64,000 nucleotides of DNA from Myxococcus hansupus (GTDB taxonomy: Bacteria; Myxococcota; Myxococcia; Myxococcales; Myxococcaceae): the NCBI RefSeq assembly GCF_000280925.3, contig NZ_CP012109.1:1364001-1428000 (forward strand), in the 5' to 3' direction. Of the stretch, positions 8,300 through 17,103 are shown in pieces; position 1 is the first letter of the stretch; each line of letters opens with the position of its first letter. The position numbers were made by a program, and so were the translations under genes. Below the pieces are notes generated by a model. The model made no database searches. It saw only the letters and a program-made list of their open reading frames with translations, and had not been told where the DNA came from.

Positions 8300-9637
8300 G
8301 TGACCGGTTCCTCTCAGCCGTGGCGGGCGGCGCTGGCCGCCTTCACCCTCCTGTGTGCCCCCGCGGTGAGTGCCGCGGAGCGGCCCGAGCGCGACGAAGC
8401 CACGTACCGCCAGTTGGAGACGTTCGCGCGGGTGCTCTCCTACGTGGAGAACAACTACGTGGAGCCGCCGGACCGCCAGCGGCTCATGTACGGCGCCATC
8501 CAGGGCATGCTGGAGACGTTGGATCCGCACACCGTCTTCCTGCCTCCGGACGTGTTCCGGGAGATGAAGATCGACACCTCGGGCGAGTGGGGCGGCCTGG
8601 GCATCGAAATCGCGCGCAAGGGCGAGCGCATCGTCGTGGTGGCCCCCATCGATGACACGCCCGCGGCGCGCGCGGGCATCAAGGCCGGCGACGAGCTGGT
8701 GGGCATCGACGGCGAGCGGACCGAAGGCATGGACGTCGCGCGCGCGATGCAGAAGATGCGCGGTCCGGCCGGTGGGCGCGTGTTGCTCTCCATCATGCGC
8801 GAGGGGTTCACCGCGCCCCGTGAAATCGCCATCATCCGAGACCACATCCGCATCGTGTCCGTGGAGGGTGCGCTTCATGGCGGCATCGGCCACGTGAAGG
8901 TGAAGAACTTCCAGGAGCGCACGGACCTGTACCTCCGCAAGGAACTGGAGCGGCTGCGGGGGCTCAACGGCGGCAAGGAGCTGCGCGGGCTGGTGCTCGA
9001 CTTGCGCAACAACCCGGGCGGGCTGTTGGACCAGGCGGTGGCGGTGAGCGACCGGTTCCTACCGGGCAACCTGACCATCGTCTCCACCCGAGGGCGGGAT
9101 GGTCGGGGCGGCACGCTGGAGCGCAGCAAGGACCGCGACACGGAGAAGGACTATCCCCTGGTGGTGCTGGTCAACGCGGGCAGCGCCTCCGCGTCCGAAA
9201 TCGTGGCGGGCGCGCTCCAGGACCACGGGCGCGCGGCCATCCTGGGCACGCCGACGTTCGGCAAGGGCAGTGTGCAGACGGTCATCGAGCTGGAGGACGG
9301 CTCGGGCCTGAAGCTGACCATCGCGCGCTACTACACGCCGAAGGGACGCAGCATCCAGGAGCGCGGCATCACCCCGGACTTCCTCGTGCCGGACGAGCCC
9401 GGTGGCAAGGTGCCGCGCGAGGTGGTGCGTGAGAAGGACCTCCAGCGGCATTTTCGCGCCGAGCCCGCTGCGTCGAGCGAGCCCGCCGCGCCAGAGCCAC
9501 GTGGGCTTCCCGAGGGACTGAAGGCCTGGGACGTCACCGCGAAGCTCGAGGACTATCCTCTGCGGGTCGCCTTGGACTATTTGAACGGCATGGCCTCCGC
9601 CCCCGCGCGTGCGCCAGCACGGGCCGCGGGTCGCTGA
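8300..9637 (+). CDS. S41 C-terminal processing protease (Ctp family)
   Basis: 445 residues from GTG 8300, with GGAAAGGA in front of it. A signal peptide ends near residue 25 (VSAAE). A PDZ domain spans ~85-165 (GGLGIEIA start, IKAGDELVGIDG). The S41 domain follows, with the catalytic Ser in SASASEIVAGAL and the Lys in TFGKGSVQ. The C-terminal ~90 residues are Pro/Ala-rich. Such enzymes trim periplasmic or outer-membrane proteins from their C-terminus. The position after an envC-like gene resembles the common envC-ctpA arrangement and supports a cell-envelope role. Confidence 0.94.
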   Translation: MTGSSQPWRAALAAFTLLCAPAVSAAERPERDEATYRQLETFARVLSYVENNYVEPPDRQRLMYGAIQGMLETLDPHTVFLPPDVFREMKIDTSGEWGGLGIEIARKGERIVVVAPIDDTPAARAGIKAGDELVGIDGERTEGMDVARAMQKMRGPAGGRVLLSIMREGFTAPREIAIIRDHIRIVSVEGALHGGIGHVKVKNFQERTDLYLRKELERLRGLNGGKELRGLVLDLRNNPGGLLDQAVAVSDRFLPGNLTIVSTRGRDGRGGTLERSKDRDTEKDYPLVVLVNAGSASASEIVAGALQDHGRAAILGTPTFGKGSVQTVIELEDGSGLKLTIARYYTPKGRSIQERGITPDFLVPDEPGGKVPREVVREKDLQRHFRAEPAASSEPAAPEPRGLPEGLKAWDVTAKLEDYPLRVALDYLNGMASAPARAPARAAGR

Positions 9638-9706
9638 GGACTCCTTCTCTCTTGCTTTTCGCCGTGCAGTCCGTTTGATGCACCACGAGCCAAAGGTGAA
9701 CGAGTA

Positions 9707-11566
9707 ATGCGACCATCGAAAGTGCGAGCGGCTCACGCCGCGTTGAGTGGATGGCTGGTGGGACTGCTGGCCGTGGGCCCCGCGGCGGCGCAGACGCCGG
9801 TGTCCACGCGGTTGGTGCCCAGGGCCTTGAGCGCGGCCACGGCGGAGGCGCCCGCGGATGCGCCAGCCGTCACGGTGGTGGCCATCGCGCTGGACGCGGC
9901 GGCACGGGCGGACGCGGTCCGGCTGGTGCGTGAGGCGGAGCAGGCGGTGGCGAACTCGGGCCGGCTGAAGCTGGTGCGCCTGGCGGACGCCCTGGACGTG
10001 GAGGGCCAGCGCGAGCGCCAGGCCCGCGAGTCCGAGGCCGCCGAGGCGGCGAAGGCGGGCCAGCGCGCCTATGACGAACTCGACACCGAGAAGGCGCTCG
10101 TGCACTTCGACAAGGCGCTGCGCGCCTACGAGGGCGCCGACCTGTCCCAGCGCTTCACGGAGCTGAGCCGCGCGCGGGTGATGAAGGCCGCGTCCCAGGT
10201 GGCGAACGGCGAGAACACCGCCGCGCAGTTGGAGATTCGCACCGCGCTGGCGCTGAACCCGGAGGCGCGCTTCTCGCCCAACTTCTTCCCGCCGGAGGAG
10301 ATGACCTTCGTGGAGAAGGAGCGCAAGGCGGTGCTCTCCGGCAACAAGAGCACGTTGCGCGTGAGCACCGAGCCCGTTCCCGCGCAGGTGTACGTGGATG
10401 GCCAGTTCCGCGGCATCTCGCCGGTGGAGGTCGCTGACCTGACGGCGGCGGACCACTACGTGACGGTGGTGGCGCCCGGCTACGCGCTGAACCAGCGCCG
10501 GGAGCGCGCGGGCGAGGCGTCCCTCACGCTGGCGCCGGTGGCCGCGCTGCCGGGGCTGCAGACGCTGACGGACCAGGTGGCGCGCAAGCCGGACGGCTCC
10601 GAGCGGGACAAGGCCCTGCGTGAGCTGGGGTCGCTCGCGGACGTGCCGCAGGTGCTGGCGCTGCTCGTGCGCGGTGGCGCGGGCGCCGGGCCGCTGGAGG
10701 TGACGGGGCTCCGCCTGGACGTGCTGGACGGCCACAATCAGGCATATGCCATTGGGACCGTGCCGCGCGGAGACGCGCTGGCCGATGGGTCGCAGGCGCT
10801 GCTGACGCAGCTCGTGAGCACGGACACGCCGCGTCAGGCCGGCAAGCCGGTGACGCACTTCTCCGGAGGGGTCAGCTCCTCGCGCCGCACGGCGGGTTAT
10901 GTGCTGATGGCCACGGGCGTGGCGCTGCTGGCGGGCGGTGTCTACTTCGGCATGGAGGCCTCCTCGAAGTCGGATGAGTTCAAGCGCACGGCCCAGAACA
11001 GCCGCCGTGCCCAGGATCTGAAGAGCACCGGCAAGACGTACGCCGTGGTGGCCGACGTGGGCGTCCTCCTGGGCCTCGCGTCCGCGGGCGTGGGCAGCTA
11101 CTTCGCTTTCGCGGGTGGTGGCGGTGGGGGAAGCTCCAAGTCGTCCGCCCGTGCCAGCCGCCCCGCGCCTGCTCCGGCGCCCACGCCTCCGGCCACCGAG
11201 ACGAAGGCGCGGGAACCGCTGCCCATGCCTCCGCCTCCGGAGCAGACGGCGCCTGCCGCGCGGCAGCCGGCACCTGCCGCGCCTCAGCCAGCGCCCGCCG
11301 CGCCGCAGCCGGCCCCTGCCTCGTCGAAGAAGGACAAGGAGGCGGCCAAGCGCGCGCAAGAGGAAGAGGCTCGCCAGCGGGAGGAAGAGCTCCGCAAGCG
11401 CCGTGAAGAGGTGGAGCGTCAGCGCAAGGAGTCGGAGGAGCGGCGCAAGCAGGAGGAGGCCGCCGCCAAGCGTGAGCAGGAAGAGCGGCGGCGGGAAGAG
11501 GAGCGGCGGCGTCAGGAAGAGAAGAAGCGGCCTTCACTCGACGAAGACGATCTCCGGAACTACTAG
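9707..11566 (+). CDS. PEGA-domain protein with C-terminal charged coiled coil
   Basis: 619 residues. A signal peptide (1-~28, ending AAAQT) is followed by an Ala-rich helical region. The central PEGA domain (~222-270) carries LRVSTEPVPAQVYVDGQFRG (first strand) and APGYAL. A TM helix lies at ~405-425 and another hydrophobic stretch at ~445-470. A Pro/Ala linker is followed by a highly charged Lys/Arg/Glu coiled coil (~545-610) and an acidic tail (DEDDLRNY). PEGA domains are common in myxobacterial envelope proteins and often bind surface polymers or proteins. Only 2 bp separate it from the next small lipoprotein gene, so the two are co-transcribed. The precise role is unknown. Confidence 0.88.
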   Translation: MRPSKVRAAHAALSGWLVGLLAVGPAAAQTPVSTRLVPRALSAATAEAPADAPAVTVVAIALDAAARADAVRLVREAEQAVANSGRLKLVRLADALDVEGQRERQARESEAAEAAKAGQRAYDELDTEKALVHFDKALRAYEGADLSQRFTELSRARVMKAASQVANGENTAAQLEIRTALALNPEARFSPNFFPPEEMTFVEKERKAVLSGNKSTLRVSTEPVPAQVYVDGQFRGISPVEVADLTAADHYVTVVAPGYALNQRRERAGEASLTLAPVAALPGLQTLTDQVARKPDGSERDKALRELGSLADVPQVLALLVRGGAGAGPLEVTGLRLDVLDGHNQAYAIGTVPRGDALADGSQALLTQLVSTDTPRQAGKPVTHFSGGVSSSRRTAGYVLMATGVALLAGGVYFGMEASSKSDEFKRTAQNSRRAQDLKSTGKTYAVVADVGVLLGLASAGVGSYFAFAGGGGGGSSKSSARASRPAPAPAPTPPATETKAREPLPMPPPPEQTAPAARQPAPAAPQPAPAAPQPAPASSKKDKEAAKRAQEEEARQREEELRKRREEVERQRKESEERRKQEEAAAKREQEERRREEERRRQEEKKRPSLDEDDLRNY

Positions 11567-11568
11567 CC

Positions 11569-11877
11569 ATGCGCCGTCCCTTGAGAAACCTCCTTGTCTT
11601 CGTGGCCCTGGGCACCGGGCTGTCCGCGTGCAGCCTCCTTGTCGACTTCGACGAGGAGGGGCAGCCGTGTGACGAGCTCTTCCAGTGCCTGGATAACTAC
11701 ACCTGTGTCGACAACGCCTGCGTGCCCTCGGACGGGGGCGCGACGGACGGGGGCGCTGACGGGGGCATCCTCCCCGACGGCGGCTCGGGCGACGCGGGTG
11801 CTCCGGACGCGGGCGAGCCGGATGCCGGCGGCGAGCCGGGACCGACGGAGCCCGTGCCGAACAACCCGACGAGCTGA
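11569..11877 (+). CDS. small Cys-rich lipoprotein
   Basis: 102 residues. The lipobox LSAC (~18-21) follows a short hydrophobic signal. Four closely spaced Cys (CDELFQC, YTC, NAC) form the compact disulfide knot often found in myxobacterial surface lipoproteins. The rest is a low-complexity GGA/DAG/PDAGEP tail without secondary structure, probably a spacer. It lies 2 bp behind the PEGA protein gene. Function unknown. Confidence 0.85.
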   Translation: MRRPLRNLLVFVALGTGLSACSLLVDFDEEGQPCDELFQCLDNYTCVDNACVPSDGGATDGGADGGILPDGGSGDAGAPDAGEPDAGGEPGPTEPVPNNPTS

Positions 11878-11950
11878 CGTCCTCGTTGAGGTGGCTGTCT
11901 CCGCGGACGAGAGAGCGGTTCGGAATGCCGGGCCGCTTTCCTCCAGCGGT

Positions 11951-12249
11951 GGTTGTGTCGCCGCTGCTCGTTGATGGCGGCGGTGTCGCCGGCCTCTTGG
12001 CGTGTCGGCGCGTCCCACTGACGGCGGCTGTGTCGCCGCTGCTCGCTGAGGGCGGCGGTGTCGCCGGCCTCTTGGCGTGTCGGCGCGTCCCTCTGACGGT
12101 GGCGGTGTCGCAGCGTCTCGCCGAGGGCGGTTGTGTCGCCGGCCTCCGGCGTATCGTTGCTTCCCTCTGATGGCGGCTGTGTCGCAGCGTCTCGCCGAGG
12201 GCGGCTGTGTCGCCACCCTCCCGGCGTGTCGGTGCTTCCCGCTGACGCC
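11951..12249. repeat. four tandem 74-75 bp repeats in the ddl upstream region
   Basis: Units occupy 11951-12025, 12026-12100, 12101-12174 and 12175-12249. Each starts GG(T/C/G)(T/G)GTGTCGC and ends (T/C)CTGA(C/T)GG(C/T) or a close variant. Units 1 and 2 are nearly identical; units 3 and 4 share a CAGCGTCTCGCCGAGGGCGG variant and unit 3 is one base shorter. Within each unit the GTGTCGCC core occurs twice, about 30 bp apart. As 75 is divisible by three, open frames run through on both strands and encode 25-residue repeats, but no start with a ribosome site supports a gene. They fill most of the 559-bp gap between the lipoprotein (ends 11877) and ddl (starts 12437); I see nothing else in 12250-12436 except the ddl ribosome site. 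Confidence 0.9.
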
Positions 12250-12436
12250 ACCTGGAATGCGCCAGCGTGTCCCGGGGCATCGTGTCCGTGGCCGACGTGC
12301 CGCGCCGTGGCCTCGGGGACACGCCCGCCCGCCGCGTTTCGCGGGCATCCGCTCCGTTCCCAGTGGGCCCACGGCCGCATGGGCCCCGCGCTGCGGCTGG
12401 CATCCTCCGTGCTTTGGCCTCGGTCCAGGAGGCATC

Positions 12437-13423
12437 ATGGACATGGGCAAGCGCGTGGGAGTGTTGATGGGCGGGTGGGGCGAGGAGCGGGAGATTTCGC
12501 TCAAGACGGGAGAGGCCGTGGTCGCGGCGCTCGAATCCCGAGGCCATCACGTCAGCCGCATCTTCGCGGGGCCCGGCTTGGACAGGGCGCTGCGCGCGGC
12601 CGAACTGGACGTGGCCTTCATCGCGCTCCACGGACGCATGGGGGAGGATGGCCGGGTGCAGGGCCTGTTGGAGCTGCTGGAGTTGCCGTACACGGGCTCA
12701 GGCGTGCTGGCGTCGGCGCTGGCCATGAACAAGCCCTTCGCCAAGCGGCTCTTCCGTCTGCACAACCTCGGCACCCCCCATGGCTACACGGTGGCGCGCG
12801 ACGACGCGGGCAGGGCCCTGTTGCTTCACGGGGACCTGGGGTTCCCCTGCGTCGTGAAGCCCGCGTGCGGTGGCTCGTCGGTGGGGCTGGCGGTGGTCCA
12901 CGCGCCGGAGGAGCTGGTGCCCGCGGTGGCGCAGGCGTGCCGCTTCGGCGGCGAGGCCCTGGTGGAGCGCTTCATGGCGGGTCGAGAGGTGACGGTGGGC
13001 ATCCTGGGCGGCGAGGTGCTCGGGAGCTGCGAGGTGGCCACCCCGCGCGAGGGCTTCGACTTCGACGCCAAGTACAAGGGCGGTGCCGCGTACTTCTGCC
13101 CACCCCGGCTGTCCCCGACGCGGCTGGCGAACGTGGAGGCGTTGGCGCTGGCGGCGTACCGCGCGCTGGGCTGCCGAGGACAGGCCCGCGTGGACCTGCT
13201 GTGCTCCGACACCGACAACGACGCCGTCCTGGAGGTGAACACGCTGCCGGGCTTCACCCCCACCAGCCTGTTGCCCAAAATCGCCGCCCAGGCCGGCCTG
13301 GACTTCGCCACGCTGACGGAGCGCATCCTGGCGCTCGCCACCCGTGATGAGGCGGGGGTCCTGGATGCCCCGGCCGTGGACGCCGTTCCAGGCCTTCCCG
13401 TGCCCCGCCGTGCCGTGAGCTGA
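12437..13423 (+). CDS. ddl: D-alanine--D-alanine ligase
   Basis: 328 residues. An ATP-grasp enzyme that makes D-Ala-D-Ala for peptidoglycan. Family marks are GVLMGGWGEEREISL at the N-terminus, LHGRMGEDGRVQGLLE, the glycine-rich loop VVKPACGGSSVGL and EVNTLPGFTPTSLLP. Start ATG 12437 has AGGAGG 5 bp upstream; the much longer frame reaching back to 12077 runs through the tandem repeats and is rejected. murI lies 10 kb upstream, so the window holds two cytosolic peptidoglycan precursor enzymes. A degenerate Gly-Phe in the usual PGMT segment is conservative. Confidence 0.96.
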   Translation: MDMGKRVGVLMGGWGEEREISLKTGEAVVAALESRGHHVSRIFAGPGLDRALRAAELDVAFIALHGRMGEDGRVQGLLELLELPYTGSGVLASALAMNKPFAKRLFRLHNLGTPHGYTVARDDAGRALLLHGDLGFPCVVKPACGGSSVGLAVVHAPEELVPAVAQACRFGGEALVERFMAGREVTVGILGGEVLGSCEVATPREGFDFDAKYKGGAAYFCPPRLSPTRLANVEALALAAYRALGCRGQARVDLLCSDTDNDAVLEVNTLPGFTPTSLLPKIAAQAGLDFATLTERILALATRDEAGVLDAPAVDAVPGLPVPRRAVS

Positions 13424-13748
13424 CCTCTCAGGTCGGTCAACCCCTGGCGTCACCTCAACCCCGGCGCCGGGGCCGCAAGCTGGGTGTGATGGGAGTGACG
13501 CGGGGTGTCAGGGCCCGGTGAACGGAACGTTCAAATCCGGGGAATAGTTTGACACGGCCTCGAACGCATTCCTATTGTCCGGCGCCGATCACTCCCCGAA
13601 GGTCAAAACCTTGTCTTTTCGGGTACATACGATGTGGGGGCTTAGACGACCCATCCGGTGGCGGTTCGCGCCAGGTGGAATCAACTGGGCCGCCCCGCAC
13701 GGAAGGACCGCAGGCCCTCTGGGCTGTGGCAGGGGTTGAGCGTCACCG
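13424..13748. other. intergenic region between ddl and the glycosyltransferase
   Basis: 325 bp without a supported gene. It contains a 14-bp GC palindrome (CCCCGGCGCCGGGG, 13459-13472) just after ddl, an AT-richer stretch with a promoter candidate (13549-13578), and a leader of ~165 nt before the ATG at 13749. I looked for the conserved parts of a c-di-GMP riboswitch in this leader and did not find them. Confidence 0.6.
13549..13578 (+). promoter_or_regulatory. sigma-70-type promoter candidate upstream of the GT2 gene
   Basis: A perfect -35 TTGACA (13549-13554) is followed after 18 bp by TATTGT (13573-13578). The surrounding bases are less GC-rich than the average. It points towards the glycosyltransferase at 13749. 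Confidence 0.5.
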
Positions 13749-15271
13749 ATGACCACCGTCGAGATCATCTTCCTGGGCGTCTATTTCAGCCTCTTGTGCG
13801 TGCTGGGAGTCTACGGCTCGCACAGGTACCGGATGGCGTTCCTGTATTACCGGCACAAGTTCAAGCTGCCGACGCCGAAGGGCGCGCTCGAGACGCTGCC
13901 CAAGGTCACCATCCAGCTCCCCATCTTCAACGAGATGTACGTCGTGGAGCGCCTGGTGGAGTCGGTGTGCCGCATCGACTACCCCCGTGACCTGCTGGAG
14001 ATCCAGGTCCTCGACGACTCGACGGATGAGACGTGTGGCATTGCCCGCGCGTGCGTGGAGCGCATGCGCCAGAAGGGTCACGACATCGTCTACATCCACC
14101 GCGTCAACCGCCAGGGCTTCAAGGCGGGCGCGCTGGAGAACGGCCTGAAGCTGGCGAAGGGCCAGTATGTGGCCGTGTTCGACGCGGACTTCGTGCCCAG
14201 TCCTGACTTCCTGATGCGCACCGTGCCGTTCTTTTCGGACGACAAGGTGGGCATGGTGCAGGTGCGCTGGGGCCACCTGAACCGCGAGTTCTCGCTGCTG
14301 ACGCAGGCCCAGAGCATCTTCCTGGACGGGCACTTCATCATCGAGCACACCGCGCGCAACCGCGCGGGCTGCTTCTTCAACTTCAACGGCACCGCCGGCA
14401 TCTGGCGCCGTGACACGATTTCCGACGCGGGCGGCTGGCAGCACGACACGCTCACCGAGGACCTGGACCTGAGCTACCGCGCCCAGTTGAAGGGCTGGCA
14501 GTTCGTGTTCCTGCCCGAGGTCATCTCCCGGCCGAGGTGCCGGTGGACATGAACGCCTTCAAGAGCCAGCAGCACCGCTGGGCCAAGGGCTCCATCCAGA
14601 CGGCGAAGAAGCTGCTGCCCACCATCCTCAAGAGCGATCTGCCGCTGGTGGTGAAGCGCGAGGCGTTCTTCCACCTCACCAACAACATGGCGTACCTGTT
14701 GATGGTGCTGCTGTCGGTGCTGATGCCCATCAGCATGGTGGTGCGCTTCCAGCACGGCCTCTACGGCACGCTGTTCCTGGACCTGCCCTTCTTCCTCACG
14801 GCCACCGCCAGCGTCTGCTTCTTCTACGTGGCGGCGCAGCGTGAGCGCGGCGCGAAGGGCTGGGAGCGGGTGAAGTACCTGCCGTTCCTCATGAGCCTGG
14901 GCATCGGCATGGCCATCAGCAACGCCAAGGCGGTGGCCGAGGCGCTGCTGAACCAGCAGTCGGGCTTCGCTCGCACGCCGAAGACGGGCGCCGAGGGCAA
15001 GAAGGCCGTCACCGTCAAGAAGGCGTACCGGGGCAGCAAGTCGCTGCTGCCGTACGTGGAGCTGCTGTTCGCCGCGTACTTCACCGGCGCGCTGTGGTTC
15101 GCCATCGACGCGCGCATCTACACGTCGGTGCCCTTCATCGTGCTGTTCCTGGCGGGCTTCCTGTACGTCGGCAGCTCCAGCCTGCTTCAGGGCCTCTCTG
15201 GCCGCATGAAGCTGGTGGAGTCCAGTCCCGCGGTGGAGCCGTCCGAGGAGCAGCCCCGCCGCGCGGCCTGA
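13749..15271 (+). pseudogene. GT2 family (cellulose-synthase-like) glycosyltransferase, split by a one-base frameshift
   Basis: The first frame runs 13749-14552 (267 residues) and the second continues from about 14537 to 15271. The N-terminal part has one TM helix, the GT-A catalytic fold with DDSTDET, DADF and TEDLD. The reading shifts at the C-run 14527-14529: after LPEVIS one extra C would give P-A-E-V-P-V-D-M and carry on without loss. The second part holds the acceptor motif QQHRW, then four or more TM helices. Both halves are intact otherwise, so this is a recent single-base deletion or a sequencing error in a short C-run. The restored protein would be ~507 residues, a membrane synthase-type glycosyltransferase. 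The first half alone lacks QxxRW and would be inactive. Confidence 0.85.
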
Positions 15272-15296
15272 GCGGCTTCCTTCCCCTGGGAAGGCG

Positions 15297-15342
15297 AGGG
15301 GTGGGGTCGGCATCACGCCGCCTCACCCCTTCTTCATTGTTA
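15297..15342 (+). terminator. stem-loop terminator after the glycosyltransferase
   Basis: AGGGGTGGGG (15297-15306) pairs with CCTCACCCCT (15321-15330), with one G-U; an inner CGGC/GCCG stem closes a 5-nt loop. The T-rich TCTTCATTGTTA follows, fitting an intrinsic terminator for the plus strand. It overlaps the end of the convergent lipoprotein gene. Confidence 0.65.
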
Positions 15343-15882
15343 CATCCCCGCGTCGGGCGTGACGCCAGCATCTGGCGCGCCGCGCAGCAGCACCTGCTCC
15401 AGCCGGACGCTGGTCGCTCCCTTGGGGGCCGTGCGGCAGTCCTCGTCGATCGAGGTGCTGGTCGCCGAGCGCAGCGTCAGGCCCGCGTCGGTGCAGTGCA
15501 CCACTTCTGTCGGGAAGACGACCGGGCAGGGCGTGCCCGCGCCGGAGAAGCCGACGGCGCGCGTCTCACCCACGAAGCCCGCGGGCGTGCGCTGCAGGAC
15601 GATGGACGGTGAGCCCGCGTCGGGCGCGTCCACCTCCTCGGAGTCGTGGGCGCGCACCACGGCGAATGCGAGTGTTCCGCCGTCATCCTCTCCGTAGTAC
15701 CGGAAGGCCGGATTCTCGGCGTGGTGGTACTCGCCGGCTTGATTGCGCTCACAGCCAGGGGGAACCTTCACGACGGGCGCCGGGGGCGGTGCGGGCTCCG
15801 TCCGGGGCGGTGCCTTCGCGGGGCACGCGGTGAGGGAGAGGACGCTGAGACCGAGGGCCAGTGGGGGCAGGACGCGGTGCAT
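15340..15882 (-). CDS. lipoprotein of unknown function
   Basis: 180 residues from ATG 15882. The signal has an Arg in the n-region, a hydrophobic core LGLSVLSL and lipobox LTAC, then a Pro/Ala spacer. The mature part (~45-165) is predicted mostly beta, with a few Cys (one in CERNQ, one in TPCP, one in HCTD, one in EDC) that could form two disulfides. No family recognised. The in-frame codon at 15903 would place seven extra residues before the signal and is less likely. It is convergent with the glycosyltransferase and divergent from the PEGA protein. Confidence 0.82.
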   Translation of the reverse strand: MHRVLPPLALGLSVLSLTACPAKAPPRTEPAPPPAPVVKVPPGCERNQAGEYHHAENPAFRYYGEDDGGTLAFAVVRAHDSEEVDAPDAGSPSIVLQRTPAGFVGETRAVGFSGAGTPCPVVFPTEVVHCTDAGLTLRSATSTSIDEDCRTAPKGATSVRLEQVLLRGAPDAGVTPDAGM

Positions 15883-15965
15883 GGGGCGCGGATATTCTCC
15901 CAATCCGCAAGGCCTCGGGACTCTGTTTGATTCCCTTGGGATGACTCTCTAACCTTCGGACCGTC

Positions 15966-17009
15966 ATGAGCTTCCACCGCATCCTCGTCTTCGCCCTGGT
16001 GACTGTCCTGGCGGCCCCGTCCTCCGCGCTCGCGCAGGATGATGACTTCCTGGCGCCGCTCACCTCGCCGTCGGAGTCCTCGAAGTCGAAGCCGAAGCCC
16101 GGCAAGGCGAAGGTGGTGAAGAAGAAACCCGCGCCCAAGAAGCCGGCTCGCGCGGCGAAGGGCAAGAAGCCCGCGGCGCCCCCGGATGACGACCTGCTGG
16201 CGCCCCTCACGCCGGTGAAGACGGAGGTGCTCGTGCGCCTCACCGGCAACGTGCGCGGCGCGAAGCTCTTCGTGGATGGGAAGGAGTTCGGCGTGCTCTC
16301 CTCGGCCGTGGTTCCGGTCGAGGTGAAGCCGGGTGAGCACCAACTGCTCGTGCGCCGCGCGGGCTACGCGGACTTCACCCGCCGCATCGACGTGAAGCCG
16401 GGCTCGCAGGCGGAGGTGCTGGTGTCGCTGGATGCCACCATGGGCTTCGCCACGCTGACGGCGGACGTGGCGGACGCGGTGGTGCTGGTGGACGGGCAGC
16501 AGGTGGGCGAGGTGCCGCAGACGAACGTGTTGCTGCGCCCGGGTTCGCGCGAAGTCGAGTTCCGCGCGCCGGGCTTCAGGCCCGACGTGCACAACATCAC
16601 CGTGTTCGCGGGCCGCAGCTACGAGGTGAAGGGCAATCTGCGCCCCGCCATGGACAACTCCATCGCCAGCGCGGACGCGCCGAAGAGCCCGGTGCTGGAG
16701 CCGTCCTCCAAGGCCCGCAACTACGACGAGCCCGCGCCGGGCCTGTCGTTCGCGGACGACACCGAGGCGCCCGAGGTGTCGAGCTCGAAGCCCTGGTACG
16801 GCCGCTGGTACGTCTGGGCTGGCATCGGCGCGGTGGTGGCCGCCGGCACGGTGGGCGCGGTGATGGCGACGCAGGGAAGCGCTGCCAGCCCGCTGAGCTC
16901 CACGGACGTGTGCGGTGGCCCCTGCGACGGCGTCATCGGCGGCGCGCGCTCGGTGCGCGGCGGCGCGGGGCTTCAGGCGCCCGCACCCGCTGGCGCCATC
17001 CGCTTCTGA
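15966..17009 (+). CDS. PEGA-domain envelope protein
   Basis: 347 residues. A signal peptide (1-~23, ALAQ) precedes a Lys/Pro-rich linker flanked by two copies of the short motif D-D-x-LAPLT. Two PEGA-like domains follow at ~90-160 (GAKLFVDGKEFG, RRAGYADF) and ~160-225 (VVLVDGQQVG, RAPGFRPD). A single TM helix lies at ~285-305 (VWAGIGAVVAAG) and a short Gly-rich tail with a CGGPC pair ends the protein. The arrangement suggests an inner-membrane protein with tandem periplasmic beta domains, or the reverse orientation. Function unknown; the same domain type occurs in the protein at 9707. Confidence 0.87.
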   Translation: MSFHRILVFALVTVLAAPSSALAQDDDFLAPLTSPSESSKSKPKPGKAKVVKKKPAPKKPARAAKGKKPAAPPDDDLLAPLTPVKTEVLVRLTGNVRGAKLFVDGKEFGVLSSAVVPVEVKPGEHQLLVRRAGYADFTRRIDVKPGSQAEVLVSLDATMGFATLTADVADAVVLVDGQQVGEVPQTNVLLRPGSREVEFRAPGFRPDVHNITVFAGRSYEVKGNLRPAMDNSIASADAPKSPVLEPSSKARNYDEPAPGLSFADDTEAPEVSSSKPWYGRWYVWAGIGAVVAAGTVGAVMATQGSAASPLSSTDVCGGPCDGVIGGARSVRGGAGLQAPAPAGAIRF

Positions 17010-17029
17010 TTCCAGGCCCCGGGCCCTCC

Positions 17030-17092
17030 GCTCCCGCTCGAGGAACGGAGCGCCGAGGGCCTCGTCTCCGGCGCCTCGCTCGCGGCGCCGGA
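17030..17092. terminator. two stem-loops between convergent genes
   Basis: TCCGGCGCC (17067-17075) and GGCGCCGGA (17084-17092) form a perfect 9-bp stem with an 8-nt loop. Just upstream a GGCCCTC...GAGGGCC stem with an extra CGCTCC/GGAGCG helix can also form. They fill the 94-bp gap between the PEGA protein (+) and the next lipoprotein (-). No U-run is present. Confidence 0.4.
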
Positions 17093-17103
17093 AACAGCCT
17101 GCC

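Noticed and set aside
11951..12249. CRISPR array
   Set aside because: The 75-bp units are directly adjacent, with no unique spacers and no cas genes nearby.
12077..12436. N-terminal extension of Ddl through the tandem repeats
   Set aside because: The repeat-encoded residues are not part of Ddl, and ATG 12437 has AGGAGG at the right distance.
13459..13472. Intrinsic terminator after ddl
   Set aside because: The 14-bp GC palindrome leaves almost no loop and is not followed by a T-run, so it was not called.
13585..13748. c-di-GMP (GEMM) riboswitch in the leader of the glycosyltransferase
   Set aside because: The conserved CACGCACAGGGCAAACC and tetraloop-receptor blocks are not present.
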